From Vicugna pacos (Eukaryota > Chordata > Mammalia > Artiodactyla > Camelidae), in assembly GCF_048564905.1 (NCBI RefSeq), contig NC_132992.1:32660501-32724500 (forward strand): 64,000 bases of DNA, written 5' to 3'. Position numbers and translations under genes: made by a program. Of this stretch, positions 53,376 through 64,000 are shown piece after piece. Under the pieces are notes generated by a model. That model saw nothing but the letters and a program-made list of their open reading frames with translations. It did no database searches and was not told where the DNA came from. Position 1 is the first letter of the stretch. The number at the start of each line of letters is the position of its first letter.

Positions 53376-53869
53376 CTGCGTAGGTGTATGGTTGGTAGAC
53401 TCTGAAAATAATAATTTCCTGTATCTTGTTCTATGGGGTTCTGCCCCTCTTTTCTATACTAGAATTCCTTTCTATCATCCCAGGGCTTTGGTGGTGCTAC
53501 AGCTAGGCTCTCTGATGTGCTTGGACAGATAATAGAGGGGCCTTTGCCTGCACTTGAGGTAGAGAGGTATGGGGAAAGCAGTAGCAGTTGGAGAAGCTGG
53601 TCACAAGATGCCAGAAGCCCAGCAGGACTCCAGGACTGGCAGGGAGAGGCAGAAAATGTAAGCATTCCTCTGGGAATTACATGGGAGGGGAACCAGTCAA
53701 CTGCTGAACTTTCAGTTGTCGATCAGGATTCAGGCTTCAACTCATGTGATTTTAAGCATCAAAAGGAAGGGAGACCTTTGAAGACTAGAGAAGCCAAAGA
53801 TTTCAGAGTGAGTTAGTTCATTAGTTATTACCTGAGTTATCCCCAAATTGTCCATGGCCAAATATCATG

Positions 53870-54090
53870 AAAGAATGAAAAGTAAGGCTTAAAGGAGTTC
53901 AGAGGAAAGAAAGGTTGCTCTTCCCCATGACAGCTGGGAAGGCTCTACAACAGAAGAATGTGAACTAGGTCTTGAAGAGGAGGCAGGAGGGGCGGGAGGG
54001 CACTCTTGTTAGCAGAAATGCAGGGGCAAAAGCAGGAAGCCAAAGTGCAAGGTGTGCTTAAACAAGGAATGGTCCTATCTGGCTGGAAGA
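53870..54090 (+). repeat. Ancient mammalian interspersed repeat (family not assigned)
   Basis: GAACTAGGTCTTGAAGAGG, GCAGGGGCAAAAGCAGGAAG and ATCTGGCTGGAAGAAAG follow the phrase order seen at 7070-7640 and 35700-36060. Confidence 0.5.
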
Positions 54091-54469
54091 AAGCTTATAT
54101 TCTTGAGTATTCATCCTCCATACTTCAAGTCACTTTAGGTACCATTCTTGAGGCCCAAGGATGAGAATATAATAAAATCATCTCAGTGGAGCAGTCAAAG
54201 TTGCTGAAGACATCTCGAGTTAACCGGTGTCGTTCTCAGAAAGAGGTCCATCATCCCAAGAGGACAGGAATTGGTCTGAATGATTCACCCTTGGTTTTCT
54301 CACGTCATCCTCTTCTCAAAAGACACTCCTGCATCTTAAGAGCCAAAATCCCTGCAAAATGCTGCAAGAATTGCTCATGCCTCCCTTTCTGCCTCTACCC
54401 AACAGCTACTCTGCCCCGTGCAAAGACTACTCTGGGAAAGAGGTGTATTGCTTTCTCACTTTCATTAAA

Positions 54470-54720
54470 AAGTGCTTATTCTGCACCTACTTTGTGCCAA
54501 GCCTGTTCTAAGTATAGGGAACACAGAAATGAACACGTCAGTTTCTGCCTTCATAGTTTTCCTTCCAGTAGAGGAGACAGAAAAATAAATATATGTAAAT
54601 AAAATATCAGATAGTGTTACAAATCAAAGCAAGTAAGCAGAGCAAAGGAACAGGAAAGGACAAGAGGGGTGTCTATTTTACATAAATTGGACAGTAATAG
54701 ACCATCTAAAGTGGTGACAT
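54470..54720 (+). repeat. Ancient interspersed repeat, 5' part
   Basis: TTCTGCACCTACTTTGTGCC, AAGCCTGTTCTAAGTATAGG and CAGTAGAGGAGACAGAAAAA are the well-known start of an old mammalian repeat. Confidence 0.5.
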
Positions 54721-55744
54721 TGAGCAGAGAGAGGCTGGTAGGTATGTGTGGGGGCCCAAGCCTTGAGATGGGCCCATGTTTTGAGAAGCCACGATGAGGG
54801 GGTGGGGGGCAAGCTCAGTGAACATGGGAGATGAAGACGTGGAGGGGTGGGGGCAGAGACTCCTAGGAAAGGGACAGAAGAGGAATTAACCTGCAGTTCC
54901 TGGAGCAAGGGCCAATCCCGCCCCCCAGAGCCACACACTGCCCACGGTCATAACCCCACTGGTCCAGCCCCTGGGAGGGCCTTGCCTGCTACTTTTCCCT
55001 CACTCCCTCAACCAGACTCATTAAACTTTTTCAGAGCTACTAGGCTCTGCACCTGGGGGCTAAAAGGGCAAACTTCCAGTCATAAAGTTAGAGAGATCAA
55101 GAGCCAAGGGACGGAGGTGGCAGGGGCCTTGTTATCGCACTGTTACAATGAGTCTCCAGAGAAGCCCTACAACTTCTCTCCAGGGAAGGGAGACTTTCCC
55201 CCAGTGAATCAATGCTTGGGGCTCCAAGATTCAAAATTCCATAGGAACTGGGAAACAATCCAAACACATCAAGCCTGTGCTAGATGCAAGGAGAGTCTCA
55301 AAATCTCCCCCAAATGGCTCAGACCTTGTTAAGGATGTCACTTCTGAATGTAAAGGATAAGGATAATCCAGCAGGACCCCGGGCCTGCCTGTGGTTGAAC
55401 TAAACGAATCTCATCACCCACAGGTACACCTTTAACTCCCAGACAAGGACAGGAGGACAGACTCCAAGGTCATTGCCATAGGATGCTCCACTTGCTCCCC
55501 CACCCACAGGACCCAATAGTAAGAGTCAGAGTCCTCTCGGCTGAGAATTTAATGGTTTTCATGAGGCTAGAAAGACAAGAAGCTCCTGGGAGCCTGGAAA
55601 CACCCTATAGCTGGGTGACCAGGAAAATCCAAGGGTAGCTGCTTCTCAGTACTGAGGTAACCTGGGGTCTGGTTAAAGTAGCTGAGTTGTTGGAAAATGA
55701 AGAGCATGGGGCTTGTCAAAGAGGATACAGCACAACCATGCTAA
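54721..55744. other. Intergenic stretch, unassigned
   Basis: GC-richer than its flanks, with a 161-codon open frame at 54847-55332 (plus) that has no domain signature. I regard that frame as chance. Confidence 0.35.
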
Positions 55745-55980
55745 GTAATAATAGTGAACATTTACTGATCATTTACTATGTGCCATTCCAAACACTGTAC
55801 ACACGTTATCGCTAATCCTCCAAGCCAATCCTGAGATCCACGTGCTGTTGTTATGATACCCAACCCACCGAGGAGGCTGAAGCATGGAGACAAATAAGGC
55901 ACTTGCTTCCAAAGTGACATAGCTAGTTAATGAAAGAGTCAGGAATTAAATCTAGGTCAGAATCCAGAACCTGTCACCTT
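55745..55980 (-). repeat. MIR, near full length
   Basis: AACATTTACTGATCATTTACTATGTGCC, GTACACACGTTATCGCTAATCC and GACATAGCTAGTTAATGAAAG read as a complete reverse-strand MIR. Confidence 0.75.
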
Positions 55981-56690
55981 AAGATGCTTTGTGCATGGCA
56001 CTCCGGAAACTGCCCTGTGGCCTGAATATTCTGTTTGGCTCTGGATATGATGGGCACAACCTAATCTTTTGCATGAATGGCTTTTCACGGTCAGGGGAAT
56101 TTGAATGACCAACGTCATAAAGACTGTTTCTCCTGGAAGATCCCATAGTTTGGTTAAGCGCCAGGTTGGCATGAACTCTTAATTCCCCAAAGAGTGAAAA
56201 GCTGGGTTCCGTGAACTCCAGGGCTCCTCCCTGCCTTGTGTTCAGAGCTCTGATGGAGCTGCTCTGGGTGAGATGTAAGGCAGAGGCCAGTCCACAGAGG
56301 GAGGCTGTGGAGCTCAGTGGGTCCACCGCTTGCAGAGCCTAATCCACACCCTGCTGTTTTTCAAGGTACTGACATTGTCCTGCTAACTCTATACAGTTAT
56401 GTGAGTTGCAGCTGCCCCTGGGTCTGTTTGAGGGATGATCCCACTGTCTCTTCTCTCAAATCAAGGACATAGCCATCTCATCTCCACCATGCTAGCCAGA
56501 GAGCATCTGTGAAGCTCTTAAAGACAAGCAGAGGGAAACATCTATGCTTCTATGGATAGGAAAAAGTTTCAAATATTCACAGAAAATCTAATTAATGATT
56601 ATACTCTATGACATATTAAAATAATTCTAATTTTGAAATCAGAAAAATATGAGCTCAATATGCATTAATTTTTTCATTTGTTTTTTAAAT
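55981..56690. other. Intergenic stretch, unassigned
   Basis: No gene or clear repeat recognised. Confidence 0.35.
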
Positions 56691-56694
56691 TCTT

Positions 56695-56841
56695 TTTTGT
56701 TGTTTGTGTTTTGGGGGGGTGGGGTAATTAGGTGTATTTATTTATTACTATTTTTTTAATGGAGATACTGTACTGGGGATTGAACCCAGAACCTCGTGCA
56801 TGCTAAGCATGCACTCTACCATTGAGCTATACTCTCCCTGC
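56695..56841 (-). mobile_element. Camelid tRNA-derived SINE (Vic type), copy 6
   Basis: On the minus strand, the A-box region TATAGCTCAATGGTAGAGTG, B box GGGTTCAATCC and a tail ending CCTAATTACCCC. Confidence 0.88.
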
Positions 56842-57369
56842 TACGATAATCATTACTTTGATCTTGATTAGAAATTGTATCTGAAGACAAAAGCTACAAG
56901 CTTTAGTTAGCAATTTCACAAATTACCTTGAAAGAAAAGGAGACCACTGACACGGAGGCTTTAAGAAAACAGAGCCTTAAACCAACCATTTCATCTTATT
57001 AGACAGATAAGAAAACAGCAAGCATATTTATACATCAGTTACTAACAAATTTAGTTAAATTTATATTTTTTCTGTATCTTGTGTTTACAGAGTTGAGCAT
57101 TTGTCTAAATCAGTCAACTAAAAAGACCAAGGAGCTTTCCTACACTAATGAAAGATTTTTTTTAAGTAGTTGCATGGATTGTTGTCTTATAACCTGAAAA
57201 CTAAAAATATTTGTTACAGAAAACCACATGTGTTTAAAACGTTTGTTTTCAGAAGACTATGTGTGTTCACATAAAGTTGTAAACTGTTTTCATGAGAGGC
57301 TGATTTATTCATCACTATTATTATTATTACCCCACATATGCAGTTATATAGCTAAATAAATGCTCAGGG

Positions 57370-58520
57370 GAAAATCCATAGCCTAAAACACTTATATTAA
57401 TAAGCAATCAAAATAAATGAATTGAAGATGCAAAGCAATAAATTAAGAAGAAAAAGAAAACATACCTAAGAAAATTGGGAGAAAAGAAGTAATATACAGA
57501 GAAGCACAAAGTATTGAAATTAATGAAATTTTACAGCTAGAAACAGCAAATATAAGAACTGATTTTTGAAAATCAACTAAATAAGTTATTAGTGAGCCCA
57601 AATTTTTTTAAAAGGAGAAAGCACAAACACACCAAATAGCAAAGGAAGAAATAACCAGATAACAGCAAATATATACATATAACAAAATATATAATATATA
57701 CATATCTGGTTTTGCTCATTTCTATCCAAATACATTTGAAAACTTGTATGAAATGGATCAAAATTGACCCCAGAAAACACTGAAAATCTAAACAGACCAA
57801 GTAGCGTAGAAGTAGCATAGAATAAAGTTGTCAAAGAGTTACCCTCTACACACTCTTCCATCTCAAAATCACCACATATAGATAATTTCACAGAGCAAAG
57901 CATAGAAAAAAAATAGAAATTTTTCTAATCATTTTTGTAAAGCAAGCATTAAATCAATATGAAAACAGCAAAAATAGTACAAAAAAGAAAAACTACCCAC
58001 TTATGAATATCAGTGTAAAAATCACAAAATATTAGTGATGAGAATCGAGTAAAGCATTAAATACCATGACCAAGTGGGGTTTTTCAAGGAATGTGAGACA
58101 ACTCAATATTAGGACTATTAATATTCCTAATAGTAATTAGATTCAATTATTAATAACAGATTCAATATTATGAAATCTGTTAATATAATATATCATATCA
58201 ATAGAAAAAAGAGAAACATAATCATTTCCATGGATGTTGAAAAAATTTTTTTGGTAAAAACCAACTTTCATTCTTAATTTTTTTTAAATAAGGAAGTTTT
58301 TAGTCAAATGGGGAAAGATGAATACCTTTTTAACATTACATATCTCGAATCTCCAAAGCCAGAATTATTTTCAATGGAGAAAGACTAGAAGCTTTCCCAG
58401 TAAAGTTAGAAAAACCACCGAGTATTCATTATCACCTACAATATATGCTGCAAATAGTCAAGTAAAATGAGGAAGAAATTAGCAAAGAGGAGATGAAAAT
58501 TGTCCAGTTAAAAATTACCT
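57370..58520 (+). repeat. Old L1 fragment (ORF2, reverse-transcriptase part)
   Basis: GACCAAGTGGGGTTTTTCAAGG, ACAACTCAATATTAGGAC, CATATCAATAGAAAAAAGAG and CAATGGAGAAAGACTAGAAGC are L1 ORF2 phrases in order. Strongly decayed and AT-rich. Confidence 0.8.
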
Positions 58521-58524
58521 GGAA

Positions 58525-58710
58525 TAAACAAGTTTATACTTACAGCACAGGGAACTATATTCAATATCTTGTAGTAACCTATAATGAATAAGAATATGAA
58601 TAGGAATACATGTATGTATATGTATGACTGAAGCATTATTATGCTGTGCACCAGAAATTGACATAACATTGTAAACTGACTATACTTTAATTTAAAAAAG
58701 AATTAACTGG
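58525..58710 (+). repeat. L1 3'-end fragment (cetartiodactyl type)
   Basis: AGCACAGGGAACTATATTC, ATGAATAAGAATATGAATAG, TGTGCACCAGAAATTGAC and GACTATACTTTAATTT. It is younger than the adjoining 57370-58520 piece. Confidence 0.88.
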
Positions 58711-58739
58711 AAACTTCCAGAAAATTATCTGAAAAACTA

Positions 58740-59620
58740 TTACAGCCAGTAAATAAAGATGGGTGAGTACAAAAATAATCATCAAAAATCAAACCTTATT
58801 ATTAGTGAGAAATAAGTTGCAGATAACGGAAATCATCCAAGTTGGTATAAGCAGAAGGTGATTTTTTGTGGTTTACAAAGTCACTGGAAGGGCTGGAAAA
58901 ACAGGGTCTAAGCAGAACTCCCAGGAACCCTCAGTCAGAGTACCACTGCTGTGAGCGGGTGGGCGCGCTGTCATTTCTGTGACAGGAAGCTACTGAATCA
59001 GGAAGAACGACACTGTCTGCCAGGAACCACGTTGGAACATGGCTATCTCGCGCCCTTCAAATAACACAGCTCCAGATTCTGTTTCCTGCATGCACAGAAT
59101 CTAAATTTCTTCCAGGACACTAGTTAGAATGCAGTCTTGGAAATGTTTTCAGCTATAGAAAGCTCTAATGAAGAGCTGTAAAAATAACTCCTTGGACCTC
59201 AAATACCTTCAAATTCAGATGCTGTATTATAAAATGCCTTGTTCTGTACTGATAGGAAACTTAATTCTATCAGCTTTTAAGTTAAACACAGCTGATTAAT
59301 CAACCAGGGTGAAATATTCAAATAAGAAGGAATTTAACTGTGTTCTCAAACAAACGTAACAGATTAATCTGTTGCTTTCCTGCTATTCAATATAAAATAA
59401 ATAGTTAAATGTGATTCTCTCACTGTTAAATTATTTCATTACTTGTTTTAAATGAATACCTTAAAGTTTGTGAAGAATCATGAACTGGATTTAGTTAAAT
59501 AGGGGAATTCATGAGGCACAGCTAAGTGAAAGAGATAGTAGTTTATTAAAGATATTTGTGAACCACCTTCAGTAAACCTGATCTTTCAATAAACTCCCTA
59601 AAGATTCCTGCTTGGTATCT
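58740..59620. other. Intergenic stretch, unassigned
   Basis: No gene recognised. CAAGTTGGTATAAGCAGAAGG near 58840 may be an old repeat. Confidence 0.35.
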
Positions 59621-59639
59621 GGATGTTGTTTTTCATAAG

Positions 59640-60510
59640 CAGTAAAAAGCCCAAACAACAGAAGAAATGAAAAGACAATTTTCCAAAGAGGAAATGCAGA
59701 TGGCCAATGAGCACATGAAAAGATGCTCAACATCGCTGATCATCAGGGAAATGCAAATCAAAACCACAATGAGATATCACCTCACACCTGTCAGCATGGC
59801 TGTCATCAAAAAGAACACAAATAACAACTGCTGGTGAGGATGTGGAAAAAATGAACCCTCCCACACTGTTGATGGGAATGTAAATGGGTGCAGCCACTGT
59901 GGAAAACAGTAGGAAATTTCTCAAAAACTAAAAATAGACCTACCATATGACCCAGCAATTCCACTCCTGGGTATATAAAACCAAAAAAAGTTAAAAACAT
60001 TAATTTGAAAAGATGTATGCACCCCAATTTTCACAGCAGCATTATTTACAATTGTCAAGGTATGGAAGAGACCTAAGTGTCCATCAACAGATGAACAGAT
60101 AAAGATGTGGTGTACACACACACACATACACACACACATACACACACTGTAGAATACTATTTGGCCATAAAAAGAATGAAATTTTGCCGTTTGCAGCAAC
60201 ATGGACTTGGAGGGCATTATGCTAAGTGAAATAAGTCACACAGAGAAAGACAAATAGTGTATGATATCACTTATATGTGGAATCTAAAAAAATACAACAA
60301 ACGTGAATAAAACGAAAAGAAGGAGACTCAGAGGTATAGTGAACAAACTAATGGCTACCAGTGGGCAGAGGGAAGGGGGGGAAGGGCAATATAGGAGTAG
60401 GGGATTTTTTTTTAAGGTTTATTATGGGATTATATGAAATCATCTGCGTGAAACTTAAAGCACTATAGAATTTAAAGAATCTTTCATTCAATTAAAAAAA
60501 AATTTAAGGA
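59640..60510 (+). repeat. L1 fragment (ORF2 3' end and 3'UTR)
   Basis: CCAAAGAGGAAATGCAGATGG, GGGAAATGCAAATCAAAACC, ATATGACCCAGCAATTCCAC, AAGTGTCCATCAACAGATG, a CA repeat at 60108-60149, CATGGACTTGGAGGGCATTATG and TATGTGGAATCTAAAAAAATAC are in order. It is the best-preserved L1 piece in the window but is still 5'-truncated. Confidence 0.9.
60108..60149 (+). repeat. (CA)n with TA interruptions
   Basis: CA dinucleotide run inside the L1 3' part. Confidence 0.9.
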
Positions 60511-61399
60511 AAAAAGCCCAAATGACTTTTAATTATTGAGCTGGGTACCAGAATTCATTGACTCCTTTCTGCAAAAGTTTAAAACAATCTTGACAGGATA
60601 ACAAAATGGTTGATTCTCCTTATTGAAGTGTTTCAGCTACTATAAATAAAGTATGAAAGAATTAGAATTCAACCATGTGAAATATTCTTGCCAAGAAAAT
60701 CTAACCTGAATCTGATCAAGCCTCTACATTGAACAACCAATCCTCAGGGAATACGGAGGGACAGAGGAACACATTGCACAGCACTATGAGGATGCAAAGC
60801 GGAACTTGTGGGTATGTTACAGTACAAATGACCAATTCAGTCAACTCAATTGTAAGGAAAAAAGAGAGACAGAGTGAGGAAGAGGACCTAGATTTTAAAA
60901 GTCCTAGAGGAACATCGGCAAGTTGCAAAATATGGTCTATGTTTGGATCTTGATCCCAACATGATGTGAAAAAATTTTTTCAAGATATTCAGAGAAATAT
61001 GGATATGAAATATGCTAAGCTTATTATGCTGTATTAGATTATATGTACTATAAGTATCCTATACCTTAATGTATAGCTTATTAGTATAAATATTAAGAAA
61101 TCATTGTTGAATTTATGTTAAGAAAAATATGTCAAGAGAGAAAAAGAATGCAGTACATTGTTAACATATGGGAATCTGTATGAAGGATAAATGGGAACTC
61201 TTTGTGTTATCCTTACAACTTGACTGTAAATCTGAAGTTCTATCAAAATAAAAAACTAAAAGAAAATAAAACTATGTCTCAATTCTACCAGTCTCAATTA
61301 AAAACAAAATCACCAAGGCAGAAGGAAATTGTCTCTTTAGAGCCACAAAGTCCTTGTTTACACAGAGGAAGTTTATATCTTCCAGGTTGATAGCCAGGT
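60511..61399. other. Intergenic stretch with old L1-like tail
   Basis: TGTAAATCTGAAGTTCTATCAAAATAAAAAAC near 61225 is a typical old L1 3' terminus. Nothing else is recognised. Confidence 0.45.
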
Positions 61400-62730
61400 A
61401 CGTCATCACCACTTATTAAAAGTCTCCTCATTTTCCCATTTGATTGCAATACTTCTCTCTATATTAAGTTCTCATATATAATGGGGTCTGTTTTTGGACC
61501 CTCCATTCTATTCCACCAACCTATTTGCTATTTTTATGTCACTGTCATCCTGACTTGCTGTGTAGCTTTGAAGTCCATTCTGATGTGTGGGAAGACAAGC
61601 CCATCACTGCTAGTTTTTAATGTTTCCAAACACACACACATAAATTCCTTGCCTATTCTGAGGCGCTTATTCTTTTATTTAAACATTAAGTTAGTTTTAT
61701 TCACACACACACATCCATACAAGTTAGTATTCCTGTCATGATTACACTGGATTTACTTTTGAAAGAATTGACTTCTTTAACATTAAGACTTCACAAGAGC
61801 ATGGTATATCTTTCCATTTCTTCAGGTTTTGTGTAAAAATTTTTTCCTTCATAAAAATGTTACTGTTCTTGTTTAAACAAGCATTTTGTAGTTCTTATTG
61901 CTATAGTTCTTGTGAATACATTATTTTTCCCATTTGCTTATTCTTTATGAACTCTAGCAATACAGTACTAAATCTCTTGGGTTTTATGCAATCATATTAC
62001 TGGCTTGAAGAAATGTGTTTATCATATCTTCTTTTCCAGTGTCTCAACTAGCTATTTCATTTTGTGTGGTTGTATTTTCTAGAACAACTGCAAGATAATA
62101 TCAAATAGCAATGTCAATAGCAAGCATCCTTATCTGGCTCCTAATTTTAAATGAAACCATATTTCAATTAACTCTACTTGTGTGTTTGGTAATTGGTTTT
62201 TGTTATGTTTAAGAAGTCTGCTTCTGTCCCTATTTTCATAGCATTTTTAAATTAAGAATGGATACTAAATTTTGTCAAATGACTTTTCAGCATCTATTGA
62301 TATGATCACACTATTTTTCATTTAATTTGCTATTGTCCTAGATTATGTTGCTGGATTTTCTGACATTGAACATTCTTGTATTCCTGGAATAAACTTTTCT
62401 AGACATGATGTATTATCCTTTTGATAAATACTTGATTTTACTTACTAGTATTTAATTTAGGGATTTTCCCCAATATTCAAAAGCAAGCTGGTCCTATATT
62501 CCTTTTCTTTATTTTTAAGTTTAGGTTAAAGTTATGTTGGCTTCACAAAAGAAATCATAGAGATTTCTATCTTTTTCTATGACCTAGACCAGTTTAAATA
62601 ACATTGAGATTATCTGCTCTTGAAATGCTAGACAAAATATAGCTGTGAATCTATCTGGTTCTGCCCCTTTCATTATTAAATCTTTAATCACCTTTCCAGT
62701 CTTCAATATTTAATTGGTCTACTCAGGCTG
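61400..62730 (-). repeat. Old L1 ORF2 fragment, antisense
   Basis: TCTATTCCACCAACCTATTTGC, GTCATCCTGACTTGCTGTGTAGC, TCAGCATCTATTGATATGATC, TGTATTCCTGGAATAAAC and TATCTGGTTCTGCCCC are L1 ORF2 reverse-transcriptase phrases read from the minus strand. Confidence 0.85.
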
Positions 62731-62764
62731 CCACACCTTGATACCCATTACTTGTCATTTATAT

Positions 62765-62960
62765 TATGCAAATAAACAACAAGTTTCTACTATATAGCAC
62801 AGGGAGCTATATTCAATATCTTGTAGTGACTTATAATGAAAAAGAATATATGTGTGTGTGCATAACTGAATCACCATGCTGTACACCAGAGACTAACACA
62901 ATATTGTAAATTGACTATACTTAAAAAATAAATAAATAGATAGATAAATAAATAAAATAT
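62765..62960 (+). repeat. L1 3'-end fragment (cetartiodactyl type)
   Basis: AAACAACAAGTTTCTACTATATAGC, TATATTCAATATCTTGTAGTG, GCTGTACACCAGAGACTAAC and an AAATAAATAGATAGATAAAT tail. It interrupts the antisense L1 context. Confidence 0.88.
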
Positions 62961-64000
62961 AGTAAGCAAGAAAAACATTTTTAAATATGATTTTATGTTT
63001 TTGCCACAGCACTCCATGCATACTCTTAAAATTACTTTAAATTCTCTTGAATCTGTGCTCTCATTTCTGATTCCTAGTCTTGTATAAAGAGTTCTTTCAA
63101 ATTAAAACAAAAATATTTTCAACCAGATGAATAGTGTAGTAAAAATGGGCGATGACCAAGCATGAGTAAATTACAGGAAAAAAAGAAATACAAATGACCA
63201 ATAAACAAATTAAAAATATTTACTGCCACTGGCTAGACTATAAAGTCAATCAATCTGCCCAAACATACCCTGTGTAGGAGAAAGTACCTGCTCACAACAT
63301 CCTGAATCCTAGGCAGACGTGTAAACAAAGGGAATAATTGGAGCAGCTGCTTGCCTGCCTTACCTCCTCAAGAAACAGAATGAGTATGATTTAATATGAA
63401 ACTAATGAAGATAAGCATCAGGGCTCCTCACTCACTTGAGACCTGTCCAAGGCCAAGGGAAAGGCCTTAACTGTGTGTACTAGTAATTTTGTACTTTTTC
63501 TCTTGAAGACGACCCCCCAAATTGTATAAGATTCGAGACCTAGAGAATTTGGATCCATTCTTGATTAGATCTTAACATCTGGAGGATTTTTCTTCAAGCA
63601 ACAAAGTTTTAATGACATGAATTACATTTCTTTCTTCGGGTTGAATCAAACTATAATAATATTTATCCAATAATATGATACATAATCTTTACTGATTTTC
63701 TAAAATTAACCTACAGACAAGATATGAAGATTTAACTGGAGCTATAGAACAGGATAGGAATGTTATAAATCTTGGCAATATAAAATTATAATATAGCTAA
63801 AAAAATTAAGACATGGGAAGAGAGATGGGAGGATAATCAATTTGTTAGCCTTTGATTAAGGGGATATCTAGGAACACGAAAGTTGACAATAGATATTCGA
63901 TTATATGTTAGTTACATGAGCAAAAAAGTAACTACAGTCTGGAGTTGGAGGGGTTAGGGAAAGTGAGAGGTACTGCAGAAGCAATAAATTCCTCTTCTTT
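62961..64000. other. Intergenic right end, AT-rich
   Basis: 63100-63240 looks like decayed L1 (AAACAAATTAAAAATATTTACTGCCACTGG). The rest to the window edge shows no gene or recognisable repeat. Confidence 0.4.

Noticed and set aside
54847-55332. A 161-codon open frame in a GC-richer patch
   Set aside because: No domain, no splice or promoter context, and such lengths arise by chance.

Overview
The window is mammalian nuclear DNA, most likely from a camelid (camel, llama or alpaca). Two things point there: six copies of a young tRNA-derived SINE with an intact A/B-box promoter and a tail rich in AAAT and AATTACCTCC, matching the camelid Vic-type SINE, and many short L1 3' ends of the cetartiodactyl kind. 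Gene order matches human 14q11.2: the left end faces the T-cell receptor alpha constant region (outside the window), then DAD1 (minus), ABHD4 (plus) and OR6J1 (minus).

Layout. 1-11.1 kb holds DAD1: coding exon 1 at 10832-11042, exon 2 at 4921-5051 (stop codon, then a 3'UTR donor at 4876), and part of intron 2 running off the left edge. The two exons join into an intact 113-residue protein. 10.9-11.8 kb is a CpG-rich promoter with ETS-, NRF-1- and RFX-like motifs and an uncharacterised divergent open frame. 12-20.5 kb is intergenic and full of old LTR copies, including two related solo LTRs with perfect 4-bp target duplications. 20.5-31.7 kb is ABHD4: a CpG-island promoter, seven coding exons with consensus splice sites encoding 342 residues, a 3'UTR of about 1.4 kb and an AATAAA signal. 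31.7-42.8 kb is intergenic with L2, SINE, L1 and LTR pieces. 42.8-43.9 kb is an OR6J1 olfactory receptor with two one-base deletions in the loop before TM6, so it is probably a pseudogene. 44-64 kb is intergenic DNA made largely of truncated L1 copies on both strands, with MIR, L2, SINE and simple repeats.

The genes do not form a pathway. DAD1 is a housekeeping subunit of the ER oligosaccharyltransferase. ABHD4 is a lysophospholipase/NAPE-lipase of the alpha/beta-hydrolase fold. OR6J1 is a class II odorant receptor.

I found no convincing new biological system. The observations most worth a second look are the probable loss of OR6J1, the paired solo LTRs with different numbers of U3 repeats, a perfect CTCF-consensus match in DAD1 intron 2 beside the TCR-alpha locus, and the divergent reading frame opposite DAD1. 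Repeat families were recognised by eye, so their borders are approximate unless a target-site duplication is given.
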